Made by a program: the position numbers and the translations under genes. The notes below the pieces were generated by a model, which worked only from the letters and a program-made list of their open reading frames with translations, made no database searches and was not told the DNA's origin. A stretch of 64,000 bases of DNA from Marchantia polymorpha subsp. ruderalis (taxonomy: Eukaryota; Streptophyta; Marchantiopsida; Marchantiales; Marchantiaceae): assembly GCA_037833965.1 (NCBI GenBank), contig AP031357.1, forward strand, positions 22,774,001-22,838,000, read 5' to 3'. Of the stretch, positions 24,641 through 37,441 are shown piece by piece; position 1 is the stretch's first letter, and each line of letters opens with the position of its first letter.

Positions 24641-25960
24641 TCAGTGAAGTGAAGGAGGACACTGTATTCTGTGTGCAAGGGGAGAGAGGGTTCTGGTTGT
24701 TGGGACTTTTTTACGCGTTCATCGCTTGCATGACCTGCTGCAAGTGGGCCATCCATCGCCCTGCCTATCATGCAGTGTTTTCGAAACTGCACGGCCTGCT
24801 ACTTTTAATGGCAGGCAGGCGGGCAGGCTTTTGCACCCTTTTGTCAGGCCGCCTGCCGCTACCACTACCACCACCATCACCACCACCACCACCGCAGGCG
24901 TGTTCCAAACCTCTAGATCCTGCCACTCTTGCTTCCTCTCCCGAGATTCTGCAAGGGAGTCGTGCCGCCTCGAGCCCTCGAGTGGTGGGTTGCGGTTACA
25001 GACGTCGCAAGGTAGGAGAAGGAGATTCAGTGCACAATCTCGCTTTTCTCTCTCGCAAGGATCTGCTGTAAAGGTACAAACAACAAACCAGCTCGAGGGG
25101 TGGAAAGCCGAACTCCCCGACCGAAGGTAGATGAGCGAAACCCAGCCCGACCCACAATCGCAATCACAATCACAATGTCAGAGGCGAAGGGGGAACCAAA
25201 GGAAGGGATTAGCACCAGAACCGACTTTCCCGGACTCCGTGCTGCACTCTGGGACTGGTACCTCTGGGAAACTCTGCCCGGTTCCCGGTCCCGGTACCCG
25301 GTACCCAAACAAGCGGCGTGTGATCCGGAGTGCCCGTGGATGGGCACCTCCCGGACACTCTGTGGATCAGTGCCATCGTAGGGTGACCGGCAGGACCGTC
25401 CTTCGCTCTCCCTGGAGACGGCATGGATAGACAGATAGATGGATGGAGGGAGGGAGGGATGGACGGACGGACGTAGAGCTCGCCGCCGCCGCCACCACCA
25501 CTACCGTGACGGACGGTTGGCAAGTTCATCGTGTCCGGCTCGATTACAGAGGCATGCAACGCAGCGCTCGATTTGGCTCGATCGCTACAGAGACGCGCAA
25601 CAAGACTCTGAGCGAGAGCCGAATTCCTTCGATCCTTCGTTCGTTCCTTCCCTCGTTCCTTCCTTCCGTCCCTTCCTGTGCAGTCTCGAGTTACATCATT
25701 GAGCGGAACAGCTGTCGACGAGTCTCCTCGATCAGGTCCGCCGCGGTGGTGGACATGGCATCGTCGTGCCAGCATTTAAGGTGCTCTTTCGAGGTGCCTC
25801 TGCATTCAAAGGTCGTTGGTTCGCACTAAAGCCGCGAAAGCTGTGTAAGCCGGCCGCCATCGCCAAATCCTTTGGCATTCCGTCAATTCCCGTGTGGCCT
25901 TATCATTCTCCTTCCCAGATCCACCTAACTCTCTACCGCAGCAAATAAATGTCGCCATGA
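24641..25960. other. GC-rich unexplained island without a supported gene
   Basis: About 1.3 kb is GC-rich and compositionally like the long leader of the receptor kinase: CCACCACC runs at 24864-24895, CCGGT/GGTACC repeats at 25279-25306, GGAT/GGAC repeats at 25436-25471, and CCTTC repeats at 25640-25675. Frames exist on both strands but are repeat-driven. No downstream coding exon follows in the next 4 kb. It could be a non-coding transcript, the leader of a lost gene, or an isolated GC-rich island; none can be shown. Confidence 0.4.
25436..25471 (+). repeat. GGAT/GGAC tetranucleotide microsatellite
   Basis: A run of GGAT, GGAG and GGAC units (for example GATGGATGGAGGGAG) sits within the GC-rich island. 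It is imperfect but clearly tetranucleotide-periodic. Confidence 0.75.
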
Positions 25961-26700
25961 GTGAGGCCATGTTTTAGCTCGAAGCTCGACCGTGTGGGTA
26001 AACTATGTAGAACTAGTGCGTGGGTTTACACTTCAGACACAAGGCGGGGGCTCAGTCCCTTGAAACACATAAATTCACAATTGCCAGCATCGAAATAGTT
26101 CATATATATTGTACCAGTGCGTTACGCATCATATTATTGTGTCTGCCATCCTTGGAGGTGTCATCTTTTGAACTCGACGCTTGCTCTCTCCCATGGATGC
26201 ACGAAATCTAGTTTTCACTGACAACTGACACGATGTGTATGGAGTCATGAGATGAGGTGGCAGTCATGATTTCTTCCCCTGGTCACTCGCTTTGGATATC
26301 CATCGCGGGGTTTTCGATTGATTTGTGGCTAACCATCATTGCAACACATTTAGTTCAGGAAATTTAATAAGTGAATTAATATTATCCCGCGCATAGGACT
26401 TACCTTGGTTTGTCATGATTTTTCATATCATTGGGGTGTGCTTTGACAAAGTCAGGGTCTCTATTCACCCCAACCGGTATTTTCCATGGTTTCGCATCTA
26501 AAATATGGCTATGTACTGTCATCATGTATTTTCTTTCCAAGACATCTTTCTTTCCCAAGGTGATTTCCTCCTTCACAATTGAAAATTCTATTGGGAAAAA
26601 AAACATATGTGAAATCAATGTCAAAGCAGCAAATAAAGTATCATCATGGGTACTTAAGTGTCATACTGCAAGAATGATTAATTCCACACGTATAAGGTCT
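25961..26700. other. Gene-free transition to AT-rich block
   Basis: Frames of 63-122 codons occur (for example 26431-26799, plus) but none has recognisable motifs, and the longest runs into AT-rich sequence. Nothing is supported. Confidence 0.45.
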
Positions 26701-27554
26701 TATCATGAGGTAAAGGTATATTTTTGTATCAAACGTTTATGTATGAACATGTATAAAGTTATACATAAAATCATATTCAAATTATATATATTTTTATAAA
26801 ATATATATCTTTTATCATATATCTAACATAAATGAAATATTCTTAGATGTTAATATTATATATTAACGTATAGATGTTAATATAAGTTTTCAAATTATAC
26901 ATGAAAGCTAGATTTTGCAATTTAATCAAATGAAATATTGAGAAATTATGAAATTTGAACCTTGGAATAAGTAGTAAGATTATACTATACTCAAGAAATT
27001 TTTTTGTGTTCTTTTATAAATCTTTAACACTTAGAAATTTTCTCATTTTTTTTCCTTGTAGAAATATTTTTTTCTTTAAAAATTTAAGTGATGTAGTGAT
27101 AAATTTATCATATTTATAGAAATTATTTTATTTCATATCTCAGTCAAATTTTTTTCAGCTTTTCATTTTTTTCATTTTTTCATCTTACCATTTAAAGAAA
27201 AAATTATTCTTCTTTTTAAACATAATTACCAAATTGGTAGTTTTGAATATGTGCTAATTATGGATAATATCTAAACAAGTTAGAATATAAAATTGCATAT
27301 ATGTTTACACTTGATGATGAAAGCATTAGGTAAACCAAGCATATTAAATTTTGGCAAATGCTTAGTTTGCCAGAATTAAGATATTTTTGGTAAATTTATT
27401 TCTTTTATTCTGTCATTTCTGGCATTAAAATTGGCATTTCATTTTTTTTGTCTTTTGATCTAGAAATGATTATTTTTAGTGTTTTGAATTGCTTTGCATG
27501 CATGATATCTGCCAAGGAAAGTCTTGTATGGTTCATGCAAGAGTCATCTTTTTC

Positions 27555-27615
27555 ACATTTGATGATCGCCGATCATCAAATGTAAAAACACAAGAAAAAT
27601 GTAAAAACACAAGAA
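27555..27615. repeat. 14-bp near-perfect palindrome followed by a 19-bp tandem duplication
   Basis: Arms 27555-27568 (ACATTTGATGATCG) and 27570-27583 are exact reverse complements around a single base. The right arm overlaps a perfect 19-base tandem duplication (27578-27596 and 27597-27615, unit AAATGTAAAAACACAAGAA). A palindrome touching a duplication can mark a transposon end or a repaired break; no element is identified. Confidence 0.7.
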
Positions 27616-28332
27616 ATTACTAGTGTAACTCCTAGTGTTACAGCAGATCGCTGACGTGGCAGCTATGACTAGTGCACGCTAAAGTAACTATAATTTGATC
27701 TTGAGTAACTTTTACTTTAGGTCTAACTAACTAAAGATAGTTACACAATGATATCAAAAGTAGATGAAAAAGAAAAATGAAATGTAAACAAGCTGTATTT
27801 TTTTACTTTATCTCTTAGTGTGCAACTTGCTTTCCACTGTTAAGTTTGCAAGATCAAGAATTTTGTCATATATTTGTAACTTCTTGTCAACTGAAAAACA
27901 CACTTAGGTTTGCGATTGACTTTTAATCAGCAAATTCAATTGCATGCATTCACATGTCGTTTCAAAAGCAGACATTTTTACCTTCATTTTCTTCTTCTCA
28001 ACCAACTCTTAGAATTTTAACTAGATTAATTTTGGCAAATTGGCCACATTAATTTTGTCAATTCTAGCGTCCAAAAATAAAACTCCAAATTTTAGAAGAC
28101 ATTGGATAAAATCTACTTTGCATAAATGCGTAACTGAGTCCACAAACAAAACTATATATGTAACAGCAGAAAAAACAATAAAGAAACCTATTTGTTAGAA
28201 CATGGGATCTAATTTCACGGTTGTCAAATCCTTCATCTTGAGGTTATTATGATGTAATTAAAAGATGAAATTGTAATTATTGTGATAATCAAAATGGGTT
28301 ACATTGTGCTGCAAATCAAATGATGTATAACA

Positions 28333-28475
28333 GAGTGAAACATATTAACATTAGATATTACTCTATAAGAGATGTTTTACGTGATAAAAGTATCAAACTA
28401 ATCAAGATTGACGTTAAACTCAATCTAGTTCATGTTTTAATCAATATCATTCTTTCTAAGAGGCTTTTAGTCATT
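28333..28475 (+). pseudogene. Copia RNase H C-terminal remnant
   Basis: The plus strand reads RVKHINIRYYSIRDVL and then a Lys/Ile/Leu-rich tail ending in ILSKRL. It matches the copia RNase H end pattern (R-x-KHI-x-hydrophobic-R-Y-H-x-IR followed by a terminal lysine-rich LTK segment). The canonical His after RY is Tyr here. It is isolated from any other domain and lies 5' of a different RNase H piece, so the region is rearranged or composed of more than one element. Confidence 0.6.
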
Positions 28476-29349
28476 GTGCTACTATGAAGGTTTTGCATAA
28501 GAAGCACAAGTAAAGTTTACTATCACCTTTTGATATCTACTTATAATTTTACTTTATTATATTTTGGTTATGTTTTGGTATTAGTTAATTTTGGTGTAAA
28601 AAGTGTCATGTTTAGATTTCTATTAATATTTTTTGCACAAAAATTATATAGATTATGGAGATTATTGTTGTCATGACATGAGTTTAGAAAAAGATTATTC
28701 GTAGTATTTGAAATTTTGAATTAAGCTCAAGTCACAATATTTAAATGAATCTAGTATTAAGCTTATCCTAGTTATGATTGGATCTAAATTTTTTGCTATG
28801 ATGTATATGTAGTATAGTGAGAGAAAACTCGCCTTAAATGTTTTGAAGTTATTTTTGTTAAAACTTTATTTCTATGTACACAATTAGAGGGAGTCGCAAT
28901 CAAATATTTTTTGTTTGTCGTAATTGTGCATTTTTGTGTTTCTTTTAACATTGCACTTATTGACTTTTTGTTTCAGATTTTGACTTGCAAAAATGAATTG
29001 AAATGTGCTAAGATTGACTAATTGCTATCAACATAGATTGTAACAAATTTCTTCTATGAAAACAACAAAAGAATATGATGCACGCAAATTCAAAATGAAA
29101 AATACATGATTCACTTCTACCTTCTATGAAAAATCTAAAATAATGTTCGAATAGAGCTATGTCTTGTACTTCTAAGTATTTTGAAGTAAATAGCCTAAAT
29201 ACGAGATATTCAAATTCTAAACCTACTTAAAATTAAATGTAAAATGTTGTATTTTGGAATGTCAACGAGTGTTTGTGTTGAATTATGACTAGATGAAATG
29301 TGTGAAAATTTTAATTTACATAAGTTCATGTAGATAAAATTTCATCAAT

Positions 29350-29500
29350 GACCTATGAAAAAAACATCAAGATTAACTTGACTAAGATTCAACTTGGAGG
29401 TAATATATTTTTTGCAACATTGTGTAACTAAGTCTACAACTGAAGGTGAATATGTAGTGGCAAGAAATCATGTTGCCTGTAAAAATGTGTTGTGTGTTTC
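29350..29500 (+). pseudogene. Copia RNase H active-site-region remnant
   Basis: From 29428 the plus strand reads TKSTTEGEYVVARNHV, matching the copia RNase H motif STTEAEY-(V/I)-A. Flanking sequence does not keep a frame. It lies 3' of the RNase H C-terminal fragment at 28.3-28.5 kb, the wrong order for a single element. Confidence 0.55.
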
Positions 29501-29689
29501 TCTTTAAGAGAAAAATTCAAAGTACAATACTTGCAAGTTGTAATTTCTCACAATGAGAAAATCTTTGAGTGCTAGATTGTTGAAAAGTGGAGTAAAGTTA
29601 AAAATTTACTATGTATACAAGAATGATATATCGATAATATCTAGACTTCGGCTTTTTCTACTTGTAGAGCATAGCCAGATCATACTACT

Positions 29690-30123
29690 TAGGCTTCATA
29701 GATGTGATGTTTGATGTACACTTCCCATACTGTTTGCTCCATAAGTTCCATTGAACAGAAAAGCAGAATTTGATCTTTAGAAATGAGCATTTGTAAAGCT
29801 TCGTTCTGAACTGCGAAGTTGGTGGTTTGCAATCTCTTCAATATTATGGACTCTCGAGTGGCAGACTGTGTTTGATCAAGCATTATGGCGTTCTTGCTGT
29901 TGGGATGGAATACTACATCAGGCAAACAAAATGTCGATAAGACAAATCTCTGGCAGGACAAAACAACTTACCGACTCGCTTCTGATGACATGTACAATAT
30001 TTGTTTTAACGTTATCATGGACGGAATTGGCGTAGATGATCTCCCTCGCCTGTCAAGTGCCGATGTTCTCAGTGTACACATGTTCTAGTTTCTGCTTCAG
30101 TTCTTCGATCGATCGGTCCGTCG
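29690..30123. promoter_or_regulatory. Upstream region of the HIT zinc-finger gene
   Basis: This is the 430 bases before the ZNHIT3-like start. A minus-strand 90-codon frame (29689-29961) is not recognisable. Promoter and leader of the HIT gene are expected here, but no clear TATA box or initiator can be singled out. Confidence 0.35.
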
Positions 30124-32140
30124 ATGGCGCCGAAATGCGGAGTTTGCGTCGAGGCGGAATCGAAGTACAAGTGTCCGAATTGCCTTACCCCCTAGTAAGA
30201 TTATCCCGGAGATTGTCCCTACGCTTTGCGCATGCATTCTTAATCGTTTCATCAATTTTCTCTCTCTTGTATGGAATGAATTTTAAGGTCGTCAGTCTGT
30301 CTTGTACCATTGGCGATGGTTTGATTAGATGAGGGGAGATGCAGTGTTGCAGCAGTTCAATGCAGGGTTTATGCTCACTACGAGGTTTTAGGTCACAGAT
30401 TGTAAAATTTATAGGCTTGAGAGTCTGTTGCAAGTATCTGATGGCCATTTTAGGGCTTCATGTATCTTGTTGTATTAGCTTGAGATGAAGGCAGAGAAGA
30501 ATGTTAGAAAAAGTGCAGCTTTCCGGACGTTAGTAGCGAATTTGTATTTGACTGACAAAGATTTACAGACTGTTTTAGTTCCTTTGTGTGGATTCGAACT
30601 CGGAGCTAATTGAAATTTCTCTTCTGATGCAGCTGTTCGTTGGCATGCTACAAGACTCACAAAGGTTGGCTGGATCCTGATCGCGGCGGCTGCGAGAATT
30701 TATGTTCAAGAATTATTGGATCTATAGAGCTTGACTTGTGATGTGAAACTTAAGCTGAGGAGAATCCGGTGTTTGTTCTTTGTTTCTTGCTGATGCAGCT
30801 ACAACTAACTCATTTGGAGATTGCTCTTGCAGTCACTCCGTGCACTAAGCCGCCAGATCCTTCTGCCGCGTCGCAGAATGAGGGTAAGTTTCACCTTTGG
30901 CTCCTGCAGAAGCGAATTGTCCCAGTTCAAAGCTCACTGTGAAGTACTGCAGTGAACAGTCGTAGACAGAAATTTAAAATCCAGCTGTCGTACTTGGAAA
31001 CCTCATTTTCGATAACGTCAGAGGAAATCTGGTCTTTATACAATGTCTTGTGTATAGGTCACATCCTGAGAAGGTGTGGCGGGCTCACGAATTTTTTCTA
31101 AACTTCACGTGTGACCTCATTGGTCCGATTCTTACAGTTAGGTTGTGCCTACCTGTCTGTATCACCGGGTAGGGTATGTACAATGCCATTGTATCTTGTC
31201 CGGACTTCATATTTTACATGAGATTCTGAGGAAAGTAGTCACTGAGGTTGTGCAGATGTTGCCAAACAACCACCTAGATCTTTTGAAGAAAATGAAGATG
31301 AATCCGGATGGAGGTTACGCCGAGCTCAGTTAGAGGCCATGGGTGCTAGTCTTTTCCTTGTAATGCACCCACTTCATGATTTTTGCTTTCCAATGGTTAC
31401 GATCGTAAGAACTTCCGTCTTCTGTGCTGCTCCTCATTTGAACAGCCATCGCTCCCTGCGTGAGGGAGATGTCGGAATCTGGTGAATTCTTGATGCTAAC
31501 CAGTACTCGAACTGCAGCTGCATCAGATGACATTCGTCGTATGTTAAGAGACGACGAACTACGGAAGCTTATTCAGAAAATAGATTCCTCCATCACTCCC
31601 GAGAAGGTAATGTGACTGCATCCTCCTGCTCGTATGACCAGATCTGAATAAAATTGTTCGACTCTCTCACCTAGTCAAGTACGTCATTCGAACTTGTGAC
31701 TGTAATGGTATGTGAACAGTATCCTCGTATACGTCGGAAATTTGTGAAGGTTGATGACTAGGTACCGGGCTAAAATTTAGTGCTTATACAAAATCTTTGA
31801 CCTTCAGGATCTGGACAAGGCAATGGAAGGAGCAGCTTTTAAACAATTCACTGACAAGGTAGCATACACTCCCGTTTGGATCTGTTGACGTACATATCTT
31901 CATATCCTGTTCTCCAGTGCTTGAATCACAGTGATCACCTGACTCTTTCATTTATAGATAGAATGGAAGTCCTCGAATACTACATAACATCTCTCCCACT
32001 CTCTTACAACTTAAAGATATAATTTACACGTTGCGAACACTCAGACACATGGAGGAATTCCTTTGGCTGAGACTTTTTATGTAATGCAGATTCTGGCAGT
32101 TGTTAGTTCGGAAGATAAATCTCACGTGACACAGTCTTGA
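30124..32140 (+). CDS. ZNHIT3: HIT-type zinc-finger protein, ZNHIT3-like, 7 exons
   Basis: A small nuclear protein; in yeast and animals the family (Hit1/ZNHIT3) helps stabilise the box C/D snoRNP assembly factor NUFIP/Rsa1. Exons 30124-30194, 30633-30664, 30833-30883, 31256-31342, 31518-31606, 31808-31858 and 32090-32140 join in phase to give 143 residues. The N-terminal zf-HIT domain is complete: C5, C8, C17, C20, C25, C29, H33 and C38, with the typical CPNCLTPYCSLACYKTHK core. After an acidic, variable linker (exon 4) the C-terminal half reads SDDIRRMLRDDELRKLIQKI and KAMEGAAFKQFTDKIL, the helical segment shared by ZNHIT3 proteins. The stop follows HVTQS. Exon 2 is only 32 bases. Partner identity in plants is inferred from the family. 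Confidence 0.9.
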
Positions 32141-34490
32141 AGATGCCAGATTGAAGGGCTCAAGTTGCACCTAATCATCTCTCCTTCTCCTCTGGACGGC
32201 AAGATAGCGCTCCTTCAGTTCCCGCGCTCATTATGCTCTTCAGAGTATAGAGATATCTCCCCGGCCGATTTCTGAGTAGAGATTGCAATGGATATGGAGT
32301 TAGAGGTTATGTCGTATCTACGCTTCATCATCTGGTCTGTAAATTTCTTGTAGGAAAGGTCTGTCGTTGCTGTATAACGAGAAGACCTGGAATTTTGTAG
32401 TTTTGACTGGTTCAAAGGTACTCCCTTTTCAGTGGAGCGAGCAAACAGAGAAGTTTGTCACAGATACATCTAGTTTTAGTAGAAGTTAGTATCGGGTTGT
32501 GCCTTTACCACCTTGCACAACCTTGAACCTGGTCGGCTATTCCAGCTTAAGCTTCAAAGCCGGAGTTGAACTGATTAGTGTACCTTTTACTTTTCAAATG
32601 TTTCGAAGGTTTACGGAATTCTTCAGATATTTTGCCCTAAGACATGTTTTTTTTTGAGAACGGGTGTTTGCCTTAGTATGTGGAATGACGTACGAGAAAG
32701 TGTTGGCGGCTGCAAATGATGCGAATCCCCATACAATACCTTGGTGCTTGGCTCAGTGTGGATGACTACTGGGACCTTTATACCTAGAGTTGCGGATGTA
32801 GTCAAGATTAGTTGAAGATTACCAAGATTAGTTGAGGAGATGGCTCTTTCTCACGGAGTCATGGTGAGTGTCAATTTAGTACCGAAGGGGGTTGGGCTGG
32901 TTAGGCTGCAAAAGCATAGTGCCCTTCCAGTGACTTCAACGTTTCTCGGTAACTTGTGGAGTGTTGCCTGCAGACCAAGTCATAAATGCACAAAATAGCT
33001 CTTTGCAGATTCAGATGCAGGCCTGCTTGTGTCGTTTCAAGGATGTTTGACTTGTTCGCACATCAAGAGAACGACGACTTGTTCTAACTAGTGTTTGGGC
33101 TGGGCGAGTGGTGCATCCGTGTTGATTTTTTACTGTGGGATGTTACCCACATCGTCCAAGTCCTAGTGATAGTACAGATGTAAACACGATCCGAGCAACA
33201 TTTCACAGGCAAAAATTACAATTTCCCTTCAAGAGATAAAGACTGTGGTTACTGGATATTGTTTTGGACATCATTATGTGAGAGACATGAAGCCGACTGG
33301 GTAACTTCTCATCAAGACTGCCAATGCTGACTATTGCAGTAAATGCCCTACGTGTCGCAGTTTTTTGTGGGTCATACAGGATGTTCTGTAGCTCTGTACA
33401 GGCATGGTCTGGTCAGTATGTTTAAGGGTTGTAAAGTATGAAGGCATCTCCACGGTTCTTGAATGCCGGAGTCCGATCGGATGCGCTACATTGTTGAAGG
33501 ATGGTATCTAGGGGAAATGAGTAGGGTGGTGCAATAAATACACCAAAGCACTTCACAAAGGCCAACATAGCGAATCTATCTCCTACCACTCTCAGTATTT
33601 TCTTGTATCGATTTCGAAGACAGTAGACGGTAGAGTTTGGGCATTCATTCAGGGAAGTGTCCACACCCACTTCGTGTGTCACTGAGGTCTTTTTTTACGA
33701 CAGGAAATGGTGGGGACAGCCAAAAAAAAATTTAACCTTTGAAAATCTGGTGCACCATCATAGCATAAAGTCGGTGTGCCGTAACGTAGATTTGTGAACT
33801 TGTAAAACACGTAAGAGGCACAGGCAGGAGTAATGCCAGCACTGTAGGTTAGCTGGCTTGAAGGTCTTGAGGTCATTGCCAGCCCGGGCTAAGAAGTCTT
33901 CATTCACTGAAATTTTCATAACCAAAACACTTGGAAACACTGGACGTTCATGGACTTGCCACGGAGGAGACAAGCATAATTCTCGGCTGGGTCAGCTGCA
34001 TGGTTTCTGGCAACCAGATTGCCCTTGGGTACATTCATGAAAAGAGGGCCTTTTGAGTCTTCCAGAATACGAGCAATCAATGATCTATCATAAACCGAAC
34101 AAGGAGAAGACAAGACACCAGGAAGAGAACAGGCAATGGAGGATCCAGTCAGACACTGGACATGGAGTCGGCATATCATTAACTGCAGGCCTTACGTGAA
34201 CAGAGCGTTGCGCCTCGACCGAGTATTTATTAGTACTTATTAGTACCAAAGCGTCTCGACCATACCGCATGTTCAATTATGCAAAACAACAGGGAAGTGG
34301 GAAGCGACTGAATCAATCTTACAAGGACTGACGAGGCCCTGCATTGATGCAAGTCTTTCACCGATTTTAAACTTATGTTGTTTCTCAAAATTGGTTTTAT
34401 AGTGCCTCTCTTCTCATAGAATGTTGAGTAAAATAAGTGATCCAATAAGTAAAATTTGATATGTGTGTGAGAGAAAGCTTGCCAACGAGG
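32141..34490. other. HIT gene 3' flank and gene-free sequence
   Basis: This contains the 3' untranslated region of the HIT gene. Several minus-strand frames of 60-90 codons between 33.4 and 34.5 kb overlap one another and match nothing I recognise. A short direct repeat of CAAGATTAGTTGA occurs at about 32805 and 32822. Confidence 0.45.
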
Positions 34491-37436
34491 TGGCAAGGTT
34501 TTTTTTTCCAGATTTGTGTGTAGTCTATTTTAGAAAAATTGTTTTAATGTTTTTACACATACATTTAAAGCAATCATTTCAAATGATCTGACATCAAATG
34601 CTTATGTTGTTTGTATCTAGTTAAGATATTAAACTTCTCATTATGATATCATCCGGGCTCCTACTCTTCACTTTCTTTGGGTATCATACTTTGACGGCTT
34701 CATTCTTTATATATTTTGCTGTATGTTGGTTAGAATTTTTTTGTTATTATTAACCAACACTAGATTTTGAATTAACTTTCCTTGACAAAAATTACATCTT
34801 AGACAATTGCTTGACACTAAGGGATGATATGTAAACTGTTATTTGGACAAAGAGTAAAAAAATGCAATTCCCTTTTTACACATAAGCAATAAGATATATA
34901 TCACAATTCAACAGTAAGATGCATTTTCAAGTCAGCTACAATATCTTGACACTCGCTGAACATGCACATGTACATATCATCATGCACGTCACAACTTTCT
35001 CCGCACAAATGTCATTTCAGATATATTTAACTCCAAAAGAAGACAAAAAATATGCCAAATATGTACAAAATGCATCTAGATCTCAGTGAAATCCACGTAA
35101 GCATGGTAAACTTCTAAGGTTTGATCACATCAGTATGAACTGTATAGGATATTTTGGATAAGTCAAGATTGAATTGAAGCTAAATAAGTTTTAATTATGA
35201 GATACAACAAGATAAAATAAGATCACACAAAAAAAATTAATGATGCATATTATCTTGAAACTATAATCTTTAGTCCAACCATATTATATTGGATGATATT
35301 CAATGAAATGCATTGATCATAAAGTATATCAAGTATATGATGAGGAAAATTCCAAAATTGATTCATTTCATCTATGAATGTCTAGTCCATATGATTTACC
35401 TAAATATTTTTTCAACAGTTGATGTTTTGGGGGTTTTTTTTCTCGGAGTGGATGATTATTTGCACATCTTTTGTACTTGTTGTCAAAACTCACTAACGAA
35501 AATTTCAATAGTATATGATTATGGGTCATAACCTCTTAAGATTCAAAAATTTCTCAATTATGCAAACATTGTACTAACTAATATACAATAAGATTTATGA
35601 TGATCTTCATGGTACCACTTGTTTATAATGGTTATGTGTAAGCAATCTAAATGAGAATAAATCGTAAAACGTGTTGAAAGTGAAGAACTTACCTCACTTG
35701 TAAGATGTTAAAATGAAATTAATCATCTCATCTATGTTTTATGAATCTCATCAAACCTCATCCATCACTGCTTGTTTCTTCATGGCTCATATTTCTAAGT
35801 TTTGTGGAGTTTTTAGTACTATGATGATATTATGGATACTAAAAGTTTTATATCATATCATGTTTCATTATCCATCAGTTTGAGTTGTTGTCAACTTTAA
35901 GAAGTTAAGGTTTGTTTGTCTTGAATTACTATGTTTCATGAGTTTTTCTAGTACTTGAGTTCAGATGGTTGGCATGTGCTCTTCACTTTACAAATGTGAT
36001 CAGAGGCAAAGGGAATGAGAAATTTTATCGATTGGGTTTGGTTAGCATCAAACCCCTCGCATGTCTTAAGAGGTAAATAGATTGTTACATATTTTGTTAG
36101 TTTTTATGATACTTCCTATTATTCCTGATATTGATAGGTTAAATTACATTATAACCAGATTTTCAGCACCTTTAACTACGAATGGCCACGGACACAACAT
36201 GTCTCTCAAGTTGCTAAATAGGGTGCAAACAGAGCGTATCAATATCAGTTCCTGGTCCATAAACCGAACAGAAGGAAGAAAAGCCATTATGATGTCAACA
36301 AAGCACATACAAACGATTCCAGTATTTACACTGCACTCCCGGCCAAGCATGTATAAGATTAGATGCAGACACATCTGCTAGGAATATGCTATCTGAACAT
36401 GTTGAAAGTCTCGTTTTAACAATAACTTATCTGAGCGGATTTAAACCGAGAGTGAAATTTTTGTAGTTTGCCTCTTGCACGAACTGTTCTTTGTAGCCCT
36501 TAGTTCTGTGCATCTTCTTTACCCGCATTTTGATGATGTTCAAGTCTGATATTCTGAATCCCGCTGCAACAATTGACGAACGTGAATTCTAGATTATTTA
36601 AATTAGGAGTATATTATACATAAGTAACTGCTAATTTAAACTTCGGGTTAGAGTAAGGTTTAACGACTTTGAAATAATGTTTTTGAGTTAGGGAAAGAAA
36701 CTCAAATATGAGCCTTGAATTCTTTATATATATTGCTAGGGTGATGGTCAAAGTATTCATCTATCAAGGGGTTAGTTACTCAGAGTTTTCACGACAGTTG
36801 GACTTTAGACTTGGTCTCAAATCAAAAGGAAATGTTACCTAGAGGTCCAGTTTACCGGGATTGTATTACCAAACTATGGTTACACCAACGGAATTATCAG
36901 TTATTTGTATATCCAAAATTCATAATCGTCAATTGTTGAAATGGAGTTAAGAAAATCAAAATAATTTGGCCTTCATGACTATGCACCCACACTTTCCATT
37001 ATCATGATTATATTAACCCACATTTTGACGATCTACGATATAATGCGCACAACAGCAAATCAAAACTGGTGCTTCAAAAACTCATAACAAGGTAGTCGAT
37101 GAAGCTGACCTGGAGGAAAAAGACAAGAAATTTGATTGCAGTAAGTGATTCACTTATCCATATGGAAGGCCAATCTGAAATTCTCATGTTGATATACCCC
37201 AAAACTCAGTCACCTGCCTGCACACAAAAGAAGACAGAACTGAAGAAGAGTGAGAGTTGGATATATGACAAGCAATACCAATAAACGTTGGGGAAACAAT
37301 TTTCTCACAATGTGCTATGAGCCAAAGGTGCTGCTGATCAGGCCTCGGTTCCGATTCCAGTGCAACGGACTTTGTTGTGCGGCCAGCGAGGTGAACTGCG
37401 TCTTGTCTCGTGCGTCTCTGCTTGAACATACATGTA
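34491..37436. other. AT-rich gene-free stretch before the copia element
   Basis: It is AT-rich to about 36.1 kb and more balanced after that. No frame is recognisable and no terminal repeats are seen. The right end abuts the target duplication of the copia element. Confidence 0.5.
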
Positions 37437-37441
37437 TAGTA

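Larger units (their letters stand above)
26700..29680. other. AT-rich block with decayed copia remnants
   Basis: This is strongly AT-rich and lacks long frames. It contains two recognisable fragments of Ty1/copia polymerase, listed separately, and a hairpin plus a tandem duplication near 27.56 kb. It is best read as old, fragmented retrotransposon sequence. I could not find LTR ends. Confidence 0.6.

Noticed and set aside
29689-29961. 90-codon minus-strand frame upstream of the HIT gene
   Set aside because: No family recognised and no neighbouring exons; kept only as unexplained sequence.
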